In this document: piece by piece, positions 15,885-24,709 of the stretch
How the letters are laid out: each line of letters opens with the position of its first letter
Numbering within the stretch: the stretch's first letter is position 1
From: Rhodococcus sp. H36-A4
GTDB lineage: Bacteria; Actinomycetota; Actinomycetes; Mycobacteriales; Mycobacteriaceae
DNA length: 64,000 nt
NCBI RefSeq assembly: GCF_027158005.1
Contig: NZ_JAPVLQ010000007.1
Location: 87,510-151,509, forward strand
Reading direction: 5' to 3'
Position numbers and translations under genes: made by a program
Notes under the pieces: model-generated
What the model saw: only the letters and a program-made list of their open reading frames with translations
What the model was told of the DNA's origin: nothing
Database searches by the model: none

Positions 15885-17792
15885 ATGTCTGCACCTGTGA
15901 ACGATGTCGATCGCGACCGGCTGGCTCGGGCGCTCGACTCGGCAAACATGCCGAGCCTGGTCGCAGTGCTGTATCAACTCACCGGCGATCACGCCTGGCT
16001 CGAGGCCCCATATCGCCCGACCCGCAGTCGTGGGATGGACGACAACGACGCAGGCGGGTTTGCGCCCGACGTTGCGGACGCCATTCGATCGGCCGCACTC
16101 GACGCCATCTCCGACCGGACGAACGGCACGCCCTCCGCGATTCCGTCGCCGTCCAGCGAACAACTCGTGGAGATGATCAGTGCCGCGGTAGGGGAGTCCG
16201 TGCCACCGGAATTCGCGTCGATGATCGCCGAGGACATGGGCTTTACGCCGATCGAGGATCAGGAGGTCACGCGCAGTGAGCTGTCGGTCATCGTAATCGG
16301 GGCCGGGGTGTCGGGCATGCTCGCGGCCATCAAGCTGCGTGAAGCCGGGATCGAACACGTTGTCCTGGAGAAGAATTCCGACGTAGGCGGCGGATGGTTC
16401 GAGAACACGTACCCCGGAGCCGGCGTCGACACTCCAAGCCACCTCTACTCGTACTCCTTCGCCCCACGAGCGTGGAGCACACACTTCGGCAAGCGCGACG
16501 AGGTCTGGCAGTACCTCAGCGATGTGGCTACCGATCACGACCTTCGGGACCGGATCCGATTCGACACCGAGGTCTCCACGTCCGTGTACGACTCCGAGCG
16601 CCAGCGGTGGACGGTCACCACGACCAGCGGCGAGATATTGACGGCAGACGTGGTCATCACAGCCACCGGCCAACTCAATCGCCCGAAGGTTCCCCCCATA
16701 CCCGGCCTCGACTCGTTCCGTGGACCGATCTTCCACACCGCAGAGTGGCCCGAGGGTCTCGACCTGACGGGCAAGCGCGTTGCCATAGTCGGCACCGGTG
16801 CCAGCGCAATGCAGGTGCTTCCTGCTATCGCGTCGACGGTGGGTCACGCGACGGTGTTCCAGCGCTCGCCACAGTGGGTGGCGTCGAGTGACGTTTATTT
16901 CGCCCCCATAGACGACGACGTCAGCTATCTGATGGAGACGGTTCCGCTGTATAGGCTTTGGTATCGAGCGCGACTTGCTTGGAACTTCAACGACCGCGTC
17001 CACCCGTCGTTGCAGGTCGATCCGGAGTGGGAGAACCCTGCACAGTCGGTCAACGCGATCAACGACGCGCACCGCCGAGTATTCACCCGATACCTGGAGA
17101 ACGCGCTGGAAGGCAGGCCGGATCTCATCGAGAAGTCGCTACCGGACTACCCCCCGTTCGGCAAGCGGATGTTGCTCGACAACGGGTGGTTCGCTGCCCT
17201 TCGCCGTGACAACGTCACCCTGGTGGCCGAAGGTGTCGCCTCGATCGGTGCTGACACAGTGCGGGGACAGCAGGGGACCGAGGTCGAGGTCGATGTCGTC
17301 ATCCTGGCAACCGGCTTCGAGACGCACAAGTTGTTGACACCCATCGACGTTCGCGGCCGCTCTGGTAGATCGATCCGCGACGGGTGGGGCCCCGAGGACG
17401 CTCATGCGCACCTGGGCATCACCGTGCCGGACTTCCCCAACCTCTTCCTGACCTGCGGGCCCGGAACCGTCCTCGGGCACGGCGGTAGCTACATCACCAT
17501 CGCGGAATGTCAGGTCCGCTACATCATGGATGTCCTGAAATACATGTCGGACAATCGAATCGGTGCAGTCGAGTGCAAGCCCGAAGTCGAAGAAGACTAC
17601 GTACGACGACATGACGAGGCGCACTCGCGCATGATCTGGACGCACCCGGGGATGGACAACTGGTACCGAAACGACGCTGGACGGGTCGTATCGACATTGC
17701 CCTGGCGCATCGTCGACTACTGGGAAATGACCCACAGCGCCGACATGGGCGACTATCTCCTCGAAGAGGCACGGCAGGCATCGAGCGTCTGA
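15885..17792 (+). CDS. Baeyer-Villiger monooxygenase, 4-hydroxyacetophenone monooxygenase-like
   Basis: The protein is 635 residues. FAD-binding GAGVSG is at 139-144, the BVMO fingerprint FRGPIFHTAEWP at 278-289 and NADPH-binding GTGASA at 303-308. The N-terminal extension of about 130 residues and the total length fit HAPMO-type enzymes, which insert oxygen next to an aryl or alkyl ketone to give an ester. The ribosome binding site GAAGGAGG is well placed. A hydrolase, acyl-CoA ligase and TetR lie divergently, which fits ketone catabolism. The substrate is inferred. Confidence 0.86.
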   Translation: MSAPVNDVDRDRLARALDSANMPSLVAVLYQLTGDHAWLEAPYRPTRSRGMDDNDAGGFAPDVADAIRSAALDAISDRTNGTPSAIPSPSSEQLVEMISAAVGESVPPEFASMIAEDMGFTPIEDQEVTRSELSVIVIGAGVSGMLAAIKLREAGIEHVVLEKNSDVGGGWFENTYPGAGVDTPSHLYSYSFAPRAWSTHFGKRDEVWQYLSDVATDHDLRDRIRFDTEVSTSVYDSERQRWTVTTTSGEILTADVVITATGQLNRPKVPPIPGLDSFRGPIFHTAEWPEGLDLTGKRVAIVGTGASAMQVLPAIASTVGHATVFQRSPQWVASSDVYFAPIDDDVSYLMETVPLYRLWYRARLAWNFNDRVHPSLQVDPEWENPAQSVNAINDAHRRVFTRYLENALEGRPDLIEKSLPDYPPFGKRMLLDNGWFAALRRDNVTLVAEGVASIGADTVRGQQGTEVEVDVVILATGFETHKLLTPIDVRGRSGRSIRDGWGPEDAHAHLGITVPDFPNLFLTCGPGTVLGHGGSYITIAECQVRYIMDVLKYMSDNRIGAVECKPEVEEDYVRRHDEAHSRMIWTHPGMDNWYRNDAGRVVSTLPWRIVDYWEMTHSADMGDYLLEEARQASSV

Positions 17793-17815
17793 CAGAGCAG
17801 ACGGAAGCGTCGATA

Positions 17816-18793
17816 ATGGAATGCATGCTTCCCGTTCTCGATATGTCACTCGTCGACACCGATCCGGACGGCTTCCGGGCCGCCCTGTTGGACGCTGCAC
17901 ATCGATTCGGCTTCTTCTACCTGGTGGGCCACGGTGTGCCGCCGGCTCGCAGCGAGGAAGTCCTTCGACTCGCTCGCTCGTTCTTCGCCCTCGCGCCGGA
18001 GGAGAAGGACGAGATCTCGCAGCTGAACAGCCCACACTTCCGCGGCTACTCACGCCTGGGGGGCGAGCTGACCAACGGTGAAGTCGATTGGCGTGAACAG
18101 ATAGATATCGGCCCCGAACGGCCTGTTATCGACGGCGCCGAGGGCTATTGGAATCTCCAAGGACCGAACCTCTGGCCGTCTGCACTCCCAGCTCTCGAGC
18201 CCGCGTTCGAATCCTGGGAAGTGATCATGTCCCAACTCGGGTTGCGAGTCCTGCGGCATTGGGCGTCGGCACTCGGCGCTTCCGAAGACGTGTTCGACGA
18301 CGCATTCGCAGACAGTCCAGCGTCCTTGATCAAGATCGTCCGGTACCCCGGAAGCTCCGACAATCCGCAGGGCGTCGGTGCACACAAGGACTCCGGCGTC
18401 CTCACGCTCCTCCTCGTAGAACCGGACTCGGTGGGATTGCAGGTCGAAATCGAGGCGGGTGAATGGATCGACGTACCTCCCGTCGACGGCGCATTCATCG
18501 TCAACATCGGCGAACTGCTCGAAGTTGCGACGCAAGGCTATCTGCGTGCGACGCGACATCGAGTGCAAGCACCTCGAGCCGGCGCCGACCGAATTTCGAT
18601 CCCCTTCTTTCTCAGCCCCGCGCTGGACGCCGTCATTCCGATCGTGTCGCTGCCCGAAGAGTTGGCGACGAAGTCCGCAGGGGTCGAGGCCGATCCGAAC
18701 AATCCGATCTTCGACACCTATGGTGCCAATGCCTGGAAGTCGCGTACGCGAGCGCACCCCGACGTCGCCGAACTGCATCACGGGATCGCTTAG
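17816..18793 (+). CDS. 2-oxoglutarate/Fe(II)-dependent oxygenase (isopenicillin N synthase family)
   Basis: The protein is 325 residues. The iron ligands are visible as H190 and D192 in GVGAHKDSG and H248 in RATRHRV; R259 with Ser (RISIPFF) binds 2-oxoglutarate. The N-terminal DIOX_N region reads RFGFFYLVGHGVP. The length is usual. It lies 23 bp after the monooxygenase and is probably co-transcribed. Members oxidise small molecules in secondary metabolism or ethylene formation; the substrate is unknown here. Confidence 0.87.
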   Translation: MECMLPVLDMSLVDTDPDGFRAALLDAAHRFGFFYLVGHGVPPARSEEVLRLARSFFALAPEEKDEISQLNSPHFRGYSRLGGELTNGEVDWREQIDIGPERPVIDGAEGYWNLQGPNLWPSALPALEPAFESWEVIMSQLGLRVLRHWASALGASEDVFDDAFADSPASLIKIVRYPGSSDNPQGVGAHKDSGVLTLLLVEPDSVGLQVEIEAGEWIDVPPVDGAFIVNIGELLEVATQGYLRATRHRVQAPRAGADRISIPFFLSPALDAVIPIVSLPEELATKSAGVEADPNNPIFDTYGANAWKSRTRAHPDVAELHHGIA

Positions 18794-18881
18794 GCGTCTC
18801 ACCTACGACCCGATCCGTGTAGATCTTGCTTCCGCGGGTACCCGAGTGCAGTATTCGATTGCGAACGGAGATGAAACACTC

Positions 18882-19730
18882 GTGAGCGTTGTCCCCACCA
18901 TCACGTTGAACGACGGACACACCATTCCTCAACTGGGTTTCGGTGTGTTTCAGATCGAACCGGACAAGACCGCCGAGGCAGTGAAGACTGCCCTCGATAT
19001 CGGTTATCGCCACATCGATACAGCCCAGATGTACGGTAACGAAAAGCAGGTCGGGCAGGGGATGCAGGAGTCCGGCCTGAGCCGCGGTGACGTCTTCGTG
19101 ACGAGCAAGCTCAACAACGGATATCACCGCCCGGACGATGCGCGCACGGCATTCGACAAGACGCTGTCCGACCTCGATACCGACTACGTCGACTTGTTCC
19201 TCGTCCACTGGCCGCTACCGACGCGATACGACGGAGATTACGTCTCGACGTGGAAGACTCTCGAAGAATTCGCGAAGGACGGCCGCGCGCGCAGCATCGG
19301 TGTTTCCAATTTCCAGCCGGCGCACCTCGAGCGGCTGGCGAAGGAAATGGATACCGTTCCGGCAGTCAACCAGGTCGAGGTGCATCCGTACTTGGCGAAC
19401 GAGGATGTTCGACGCTACGGCCGTGAACACGGCATCGCGACCGAGGCCTGGTCGCCGATTGCGCAAGGCAAGGTTCTCGAAGATCCGGTGCTCGCGTCGA
19501 TCGCGTCGTCGACCGGCAAATCGACCGCGCAGGTTGTGCTGCGCTGGCATGTGCAGCGCGGCGACATCATCTTTCCCAAGTCGGTGACGCCGGACCGTGT
19601 CAGGGCGAACTTCGACATCTTCGACTTCGAACTCGGTGACGCCGATATGGATGCGATCACCGCTCTCGATCGTGGTGAAGATGGGCGTACCGGGCCGAAC
19701 CCGGACACGTTCGACATGATTCCCGACTGA
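18882..19730 (+). CDS. Aldo/keto reductase
   Basis: The protein is 282 residues with a TIM barrel. The catalytic tetrad is seen in DIGYRHIDTAQMYGNE (Asp, Tyr), VTSKL (Lys) and LFLVHWPLP (His). NADPH-binding residues appear in IIFPKSVTPDRVRANFDIFDF. It resembles AKR5-type 2,5-diketo-gluconate or alpha-ketoester reductases. The start is GTG 18882 with GGAG upstream; an ATG at 18871 is out of frame. It lies 88 bp after the oxygenase gene on the same strand. Confidence 0.88.
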   Translation: MSVVPTITLNDGHTIPQLGFGVFQIEPDKTAEAVKTALDIGYRHIDTAQMYGNEKQVGQGMQESGLSRGDVFVTSKLNNGYHRPDDARTAFDKTLSDLDTDYVDLFLVHWPLPTRYDGDYVSTWKTLEEFAKDGRARSIGVSNFQPAHLERLAKEMDTVPAVNQVEVHPYLANEDVRRYGREHGIATEAWSPIAQGKVLEDPVLASIASSTGKSTAQVVLRWHVQRGDIIFPKSVTPDRVRANFDIFDFELGDADMDAITALDRGEDGRTGPNPDTFDMIPD

Positions 19731-19742
19731 CACACCGTCCGG

Positions 19743-21293
19743 TCAAAGGCGGCGCAGCCAACTGCGCCGCTTCAGGGGCGCAGGAGAGCCGATGTCGGCG
19801 AGCATGCCGCAATTGAAGTCGGCGACCAGATTTGACACGGTTCCCTGTGCGCACGACTTGTTGGTACCGATGAATGCTGACGGCCCCCGTTTGATCCAGC
19901 CGGTGACATAGGTTCCGGGAAACTTTGCACCGCCCGGTGATTCGAGGACACGGCCATCATCGTTCGGAATGATTCCTACTTGTTCGTCGAACGGCACACC
20001 CGCGATCGCCACACCGCGGTAGCCGATCGACGTCAAAACCAGTCCGGTGTCGACGGTCTCGACTTCACCCGTCGCGACGCTGAGAACCGTGCCGTCGATG
20101 CCCGTGTCGAGTGCCATGCGATCGAACTCGACACCGGTCACTACCGCATCACCGAGAATTCGCTTGGGGGAGAGGAGATAGCGCAGCATGATTCGCTTAC
20201 CGCCTCTTCCCTCCGAGCCTTCGAGTCTCTGCAGCAGGCGCAATTTCTGAACGACTGCATGCGAGAGCTCGTCGGTTTCGGTCAGTGCGACCGTGGCTGC
20301 GTCGAGCACAATCTCGTCGCGATGAATCGAAACGTCCACCCCCGGGGTGCCGAGTAGGCCGGCGAACTCTGGAACCGTGAAAGCCGACTGTGCGATGCCG
20401 CGCCGGCCGACCACCAGTACCTCTTCGATCTTGGACTCTCGCAATGCTTTCAGAGCGTGATGGGGCACGTTCGTGCCGACGAGGCGGTCGGGATCGATCG
20501 TCAGGATTCGGGCCACGTCGAGGGCAACGTTTCCATTGCCGATGACGATCGCACGTTTGTGGGACAGGTCGTAGTGGCGATCGGCATGGTCGGGGTGACC
20601 GTTGTACCAGGCGACGAAGTCGGTGGCCGACCCACGACCGGCAAGCTTGGCGCCGGGAATCGTCAACTCCCGATCCGAAGATGCACCGACTGCGTAGATC
20701 ACGGCATGATGCTGATCCAACAGCTGCTGGTGCGTAATGTCCTCTCCCACCTCGACACCGAGATGAAACCGGAATCCAGGCTGCGCAGCGATGGTGTCGA
20801 ACAGTCGAGATACCTGACGGGTCTTTTCGTGGTCCGGCGCTACGCCCAATCGTGCCAGGCCGTGCGGCCGGGTCAGTCGGTCGTAGACGTCGACCTTCAC
20901 ACCAGGCTGGGTGAGAAGTTCATCGGCCGCATACATCGCCGAAGGTCCCGATCCGACGATGGCCACGCGAAGCGGCTGGCGCTCTCTGGTGACTGCCGGA
21001 GCCGGTGACACCGGTGCAAGCAACGGACGCGCAGGCCGTTCCCGCTTGTAGAAATCTGCATTGATCTGCAGAAACGGCAACTGCGCTTCGGTGAGCTTGG
21101 CTTTGGGCACGATTGCATCCACCGGGCACGCCGAGACGCAGGCACCACAGTCGACGCACGAGGACGGGTCGATATGCAGCATCTCGGCCGTCAGGAAGTC
21201 AGGCTCGTCCGGCGTCGGGTGAATGCAGTTGACAGGGCACGCGTAGACACATGACGCGTCGCTACAGCATGACTGAGTGACGATGTGAGGCAT
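19743..21293 (-). CDS. fprB: Ferredoxin-NADP reductase with N-terminal ferredoxin domain
   Basis: The protein is 516 residues. Residues 1-60 hold two iron-sulfur cluster motifs (cysteines 10, 15, 19, 23 and 46, 49, 52, 56), as in actinobacterial 7Fe/8Fe ferredoxins. An adrenodoxin-reductase-like flavoprotein follows, with FAD motif GSGPSAMYAADELL, NADP motif VIGNGNVALDVARIL and the end motif GWIKRGPSAFIGTNKSC. It moves electrons from NADPH to oxygenases. It is 50 bp after the AurF-type gene and is probably its electron donor. Confidence 0.9.
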   Translation of the reverse strand: MPHIVTQSCCSDASCVYACPVNCIHPTPDEPDFLTAEMLHIDPSSCVDCGACVSACPVDAIVPKAKLTEAQLPFLQINADFYKRERPARPLLAPVSPAPAVTRERQPLRVAIVGSGPSAMYAADELLTQPGVKVDVYDRLTRPHGLARLGVAPDHEKTRQVSRLFDTIAAQPGFRFHLGVEVGEDITHQQLLDQHHAVIYAVGASSDRELTIPGAKLAGRGSATDFVAWYNGHPDHADRHYDLSHKRAIVIGNGNVALDVARILTIDPDRLVGTNVPHHALKALRESKIEEVLVVGRRGIAQSAFTVPEFAGLLGTPGVDVSIHRDEIVLDAATVALTETDELSHAVVQKLRLLQRLEGSEGRGGKRIMLRYLLSPKRILGDAVVTGVEFDRMALDTGIDGTVLSVATGEVETVDTGLVLTSIGYRGVAIAGVPFDEQVGIIPNDDGRVLESPGGAKFPGTYVTGWIKRGPSAFIGTNKSCAQGTVSNLVADFNCGMLADIGSPAPLKRRSWLRRL

Positions 21294-21343
21294 GAACTTC
21301 CTGACTTGCGACCCGGCTTAGTGGAGAGAAGTGAATTCGAAGC

Positions 21344-22360
21344 TCAGGCTGCGAATTGGCTGGAGCTGCGATCGGGTTCGCTGCGGTAGCGCGACGCTCT
21401 GCCATCGATTCCGCACACCTTCCACAATAGCTTTGCCGAGCGATTCATCATTCCGGTGTCTGTGGCCAGCATGCGAACGTCTCCGAAATAGTCCTGCAAC
21501 GTGTGCTGGGATCGTTCCGTGCCCCAGAACAAGTCGTCTTTGACGTACTTCGGAATGTCGAACTTCTGCCAGAACTTCTTCGGTGGAATGGCGATGACGT
21601 CGCACAGGATCCGCATGGTGATGGGGAATGCCAACGACAGCAAGAAGCGTCCGACCCTGGACATCTTCGGCACCCGGCGACGCAAGAGCTGGTGCGCGAA
21701 CGAGATGTGACGGGCTTCCTCGGCGACATGAATGACCATGACGCTCTGCATGATCGGATGAATCTCTGCACCCGATCGTAGAAACGCTTTCTGGATGTGA
21801 TCGATCGGTTCCTCGCCGGCGAGGACCCCGACGAAGAACAGTTCGGGCAACAGCGTCGAGAACAGTGGGATGATCGGGGAGATCAACTTCATCGGACGGT
21901 TCATACCTGGCACGTCTGCATCGATGCGGTTGACCATCTCTTGGAACATGAGGGTGTGATTGCACTCCTCGATCGACTCGTGGGTGCAATAGCGAGCCTC
22001 GGCTGAGTCGTTCGGCAGCGAGAATACGTATTGCATCATCCCGCGAATGAGGATGTTCTCGAACTGCAATCCGACTTTGGCGATATTGGCTTGGCGCCAC
22101 ATACCGATAGCGATCTGACGGTCTTCCGGTAGCGCCTGATACCAGGCATGGCCGCCGAGCGGGTCTGTTGTCGCCGGGAGTATCCATCGGCGGTCGTCCT
22201 TGGTAACTTCGAACTCGCGAGAATCCCAGTCGATATCGACGTACGGATCGAAATGCTTGTCCACGGATCCTTCGGACAGGAGTCGAAGCGTCTCGTTGTA
22301 CTGCTCGGCGTCCGCGTCGGTATCCGCCGATCGCGTGCGCGGTGCTGACGAAAGTGTCAT
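21344..22360 (-). CDS. AurF-type diiron oxygenase
   Basis: The protein is 338 residues, all helical. Likely iron ligands are E101 (LQFENILIRG), the E132-x-x-H135 motif in IEECNHTLMF, an acidic pair near 183 and the H211/E215-x-x-H218 motif in HVAEEARHISFAH. AurF uses a diiron centre to oxidise an aryl amine to a nitro group; related actinobacterial proteins are of unknown substrate. A strong ribosome binding site AAGGAG precedes ATG 22360. The adjacent FprB gene supports oxygenase function. Confidence 0.83.
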   Translation of the reverse strand: MTLSSAPRTRSADTDADAEQYNETLRLLSEGSVDKHFDPYVDIDWDSREFEVTKDDRRWILPATTDPLGGHAWYQALPEDRQIAIGMWRQANIAKVGLQFENILIRGMMQYVFSLPNDSAEARYCTHESIEECNHTLMFQEMVNRIDADVPGMNRPMKLISPIIPLFSTLLPELFFVGVLAGEEPIDHIQKAFLRSGAEIHPIMQSVMVIHVAEEARHISFAHQLLRRRVPKMSRVGRFLLSLAFPITMRILCDVIAIPPKKFWQKFDIPKYVKDDLFWGTERSQHTLQDYFGDVRMLATDTGMMNRSAKLLWKVCGIDGRASRYRSEPDRSSSQFAA

Positions 22361-22388
22361 CGCTGCTCCTTGGTTGGTTCGAAGGTGG

Positions 22389-22403
22389 GAGTTAATGTAA
22401 CTC
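22389..22403. promoter_or_regulatory. Operator-like palindrome upstream of the AurF-type gene
   Basis: GAGTTA and TAACTC flank ATG in the perfect dyad GAGTTAATGTAACTC, 29 bp before the oxygenase start. It probably binds a regulator of the AurF-FprB operon, not encoded nearby. Confidence 0.45.
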
Positions 22404-22478
22404 GTCGTATCAGTAAATGGAAGTACCTTTGCCGGCCGGCTCCTGCCGCTACCCTTCTCACCTCCCTTGATTTGGCTA

Positions 22479-22520
22479 TTAGCGCGATTCTGCGCTAATG
22501 TAAGCGCAGAATCGAGCTAA
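22479..22520. promoter_or_regulatory. Paired NrtR-like operators
   Basis: TTAGCGCGATTCTGCGC at 22479-22495 recurs on the other strand at 22504-22520 as TTAGCTCGATTCTGCGC (16 of 17 identical), with 8 bp between. The first copy is itself palindromic (ATTAGCGC and GCGCTAAT around GATTCT). It lies directly before the ADP-ribosylglycohydrolase gene. The half-site ATTAGCGC recurs at 24680-24687, before the NrtR-like gene. Confidence 0.65.
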
Positions 22521-22531
22521 GGGAGCAGTAA

Positions 22532-23476
22532 GTGAAAGTTACGCCGCTACAAGCCGATCGCGCCGAAGGCGTGCTACTGGGCACCGCCGCAGGAGATGCG
22601 CTCGGCGCTGGGTATGAGTTCACACACCCGGTACCGGGCACCACCGTCGACATGATCGGTGGCGGAACATTCGATTGGGCCCCGGGGGAATGGACCGACG
22701 ACACGTCGATGGCCGCTGCCATCGCTCTGGCGTCACGAGAGGGCGCAGACGTTGGAACCGGTGACGGCCTCGACGCCGTCGCCGCGAACTTCCTCGCCTG
22801 GTACGACACAAATCCAGCAGATATCGGCAACCAGACGCGGGCTGTGCTGCGACACCGAAGTGCAAGTGCGTCGGAGATGACCAGGTGTGCAGATGCGCTC
22901 ACCGGCAGAACCGGCGGTAACGGCTCGTTGATGCGGACAGCCCCGGTCGCACTCCGTTATCTCGACAGTGCAACGAGGTGTGTCGAGGCGGCCGCCGCAA
23001 TCAGTGCGCTGACACACTCCGACCCGCGTGCCGCCCAAGCGTGCCAGATGTGGTCGTTCGCGATCCGCCATGCCGTGCTCGAAGGAAACTTCGACGGCGT
23101 TCGGCTGTGGGTCGACTCTGCGGAATCGTCAGCGTTTTGGCGGCCACTCCTCGACGCGGCCGAGCGCGGTGAACCGTCGGACTTTCCGAACAACGGCTGG
23201 GTCGTCCACGCGCTGCAGACTGCATGGTGGGCGATCGTGAGAGCAGACCAGGGTGGACCACAGCACCTTGTAGAGGCCCTCGAATTGTGCGTTCTTGCCG
23301 GTGGTGACACCGACACGACTGCAGCAATTGCGGGCGGACTGCTAGGGGCGAAATGGGGCGCGTCGGCTGTGCCGACGCGTTGGCGGGCGATGCTCCATGG
23401 ATATCCCAAACTCACCGCGAACGATCTCGTCGCGATTGCCGGCGATATCGTGGCCAATTCAGGAGACACACCATGA
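22532..23476 (+). CDS. ADP-ribosylglycohydrolase family protein
   Basis: The protein is 314 residues, starting at GTG with GGGAG upstream. The metal-binding motif WTDDTSMAAA (residues 54-63) and the C-terminal GGDTDTTAAIAGGLLGA hold the two magnesium ions of the ARH/DraG fold. RTGGNGSLMR is also typical. These enzymes remove ADP-ribose from proteins, nucleic acids or small molecules. It overlaps the macrodomain gene by ATGA and has NrtR-like operators in its promoter. Confidence 0.88.
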   Translation: MKVTPLQADRAEGVLLGTAAGDALGAGYEFTHPVPGTTVDMIGGGTFDWAPGEWTDDTSMAAAIALASREGADVGTGDGLDAVAANFLAWYDTNPADIGNQTRAVLRHRSASASEMTRCADALTGRTGGNGSLMRTAPVALRYLDSATRCVEAAAAISALTHSDPRAAQACQMWSFAIRHAVLEGNFDGVRLWVDSAESSAFWRPLLDAAERGEPSDFPNNGWVVHALQTAWWAIVRADQGGPQHLVEALELCVLAGGDTDTTAAIAGGLLGAKWGASAVPTRWRAMLHGYPKLTANDLVAIAGDIVANSGDTP

Positions 23477-23982
23477 CCATTATCGATGTCATCGAAGGCG
23501 ATATCACCAAAGTGCGCGTAGACGCCATCGTCAATGCGGCGAACTCGACGCTGCTCGGTGGGGGAGGAGTGGACGGGGCCATCCACCGATCGGGTGGGCC
23601 GGACGTGCTTGCCCAATGCAAGATTTTGCGGAATACGTCCCTACCCAACGGTCTTGCACCCGGTGGGGCAGTGGCCACGACGGCAGGGCTGTTGCCCGCC
23701 AAGTGGGTAATTCACGCGGTGGGTCCACGCTATTCGGCGCACGAGGATCGCTCCGGCATTTTACGGGCTGCGTACGTACGCAGTCTGGCGGTCGCTGATT
23801 CGCTCGGTGCGCGAACTGTGGCCTTTCCGTTGATCTCGGGCGGATCGTACGGTTGGCCGCTGGAAGATGCGATAGCGCAACAGCTTGCAGCAATCGTCGG
23901 TGCATACAGCCGAGTCGAGGTGGTGTCGGTGGTGGCCTTTTCCGCACGGGGAGCAAAGCTGACAACCCGGTTGCTGAGCTAA
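23473..23982 (+). CDS. Macrodomain (O-acetyl-ADP-ribose deacetylase type)
   Basis: The protein is 169 residues and covers one macrodomain. Motifs are GDITKVRVDAIVNAANSTL, the GGGGVDGAIHRSGG loop and ISGGSYGWPLEDA near the end. This fold binds ADP-ribose and often hydrolyses O-acetyl-ADP-ribose or ADP-ribosyl-protein esters (MacroD/YmdB type). The start codon overlaps the preceding stop (ATGA 23473-23476), so the two hydrolases are made together. Confidence 0.88.
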   Translation: MTIIDVIEGDITKVRVDAIVNAANSTLLGGGGVDGAIHRSGGPDVLAQCKILRNTSLPNGLAPGGAVATTAGLLPAKWVIHAVGPRYSAHEDRSGILRAAYVRSLAVADSLGARTVAFPLISGGSYGWPLEDAIAQQLAAIVGAYSRVEVVSVVAFSARGAKLTTRLLS

Positions 23983-23996
23983 CCCCACGCCGGGCC

Positions 23997-24671
23997 TCAG
24001 CTTTTGAAGAGGGCCGCAGCGGACTCCGGCAGCCGAGCGTCAGGGTTTCTGCGGTACAGCTCGGCCGGCCTGCCGGCGCCCGTGTTCGAGGACTCGCCGG
24101 TGCCGATCAGTGCACCCGCGACATGTCGCCTGAAAGTGTCTTTGGGAAGCTCTTTGCCGTAGACGACCTCATAGAGTCTCCTGAGTTCGAGCAAGGTGAA
24201 GGTGGATCCGAGCAGGTGCGCTGGGTCCACCCTCGAACCGTATCGCTCACGCAGATCTACCACCGACAGCGCCGCCATGGCGTTGTGGTCGAACGCGAGT
24301 TCAGAGATCGGCGATCCGTTGCGGATCTCCACGAGATCGACTTCGGCTACCAGGTTTTCGTAGGCCACTGCCGCCCCGTGCGCCATGGACAGCACCCAGC
24401 CACGATCGTCCCGGTCCGGCTCGTCGAACATCCCGATTTGATGAAATGAAAGGCCGCTGAGGCTTGCTTTGGAGCGAAGGGCGCGTTCGGCGGCATCTGC
24501 CAGTCGCTCGCCCGGATGTAGGAAGGTTCCGGGTAGCGCACGACCCCGAGGTGACGGTACGACGACGACGCACAGCACGTTCTCTCGTACCGTCAGTACT
24601 GCGACATCGACGGCAACCGACGGCCGCGGATAATCCGTCAGTGGGGTGTCGGGGTGATCCTGGGTAGCCAC
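23997..24671 (-). CDS. NrtR-like Nudix transcriptional regulator
   Basis: The protein is 224 residues. The N-terminal Nudix fold has a degenerate box (G48 to L71, GTFLHPGERLADAAERALRS) without the catalytic REUXEE glutamates, as in NrtR sensors that bind ADP-ribose. The C-terminal winged helix reads STFTLLELRRLYEVVYG and FRRHVAGALIG. NrtR usually represses NAD synthesis genes and releases DNA on binding ADP-ribose. Here it converges on an ADP-ribose-releasing hydrolase pair and shares an operator half-site with it. Confidence 0.85.
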   Translation of the reverse strand: MATQDHPDTPLTDYPRPSVAVDVAVLTVRENVLCVVVVPSPRGRALPGTFLHPGERLADAAERALRSKASLSGLSFHQIGMFDEPDRDDRGWVLSMAHGAAVAYENLVAEVDLVEIRNGSPISELAFDHNAMAALSVVDLRERYGSRVDPAHLLGSTFTLLELRRLYEVVYGKELPKDTFRRHVAGALIGTGESSNTGAGRPAELYRRNPDARLPESAAALFKS

Positions 24672-24709
24672 CCGCCCAGATTAGCGCACTATTGAGTTAT
24701 GTCTACGAG

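Noticed and set aside
15732..17072. Long open frame (446 codons) antisense to the Baeyer-Villiger monooxygenase
   Set aside because: It mirrors a clear enzyme gene, has an Arg/Val/Asp-rich composition typical of GC-rich antisense frames, and shows no domain.
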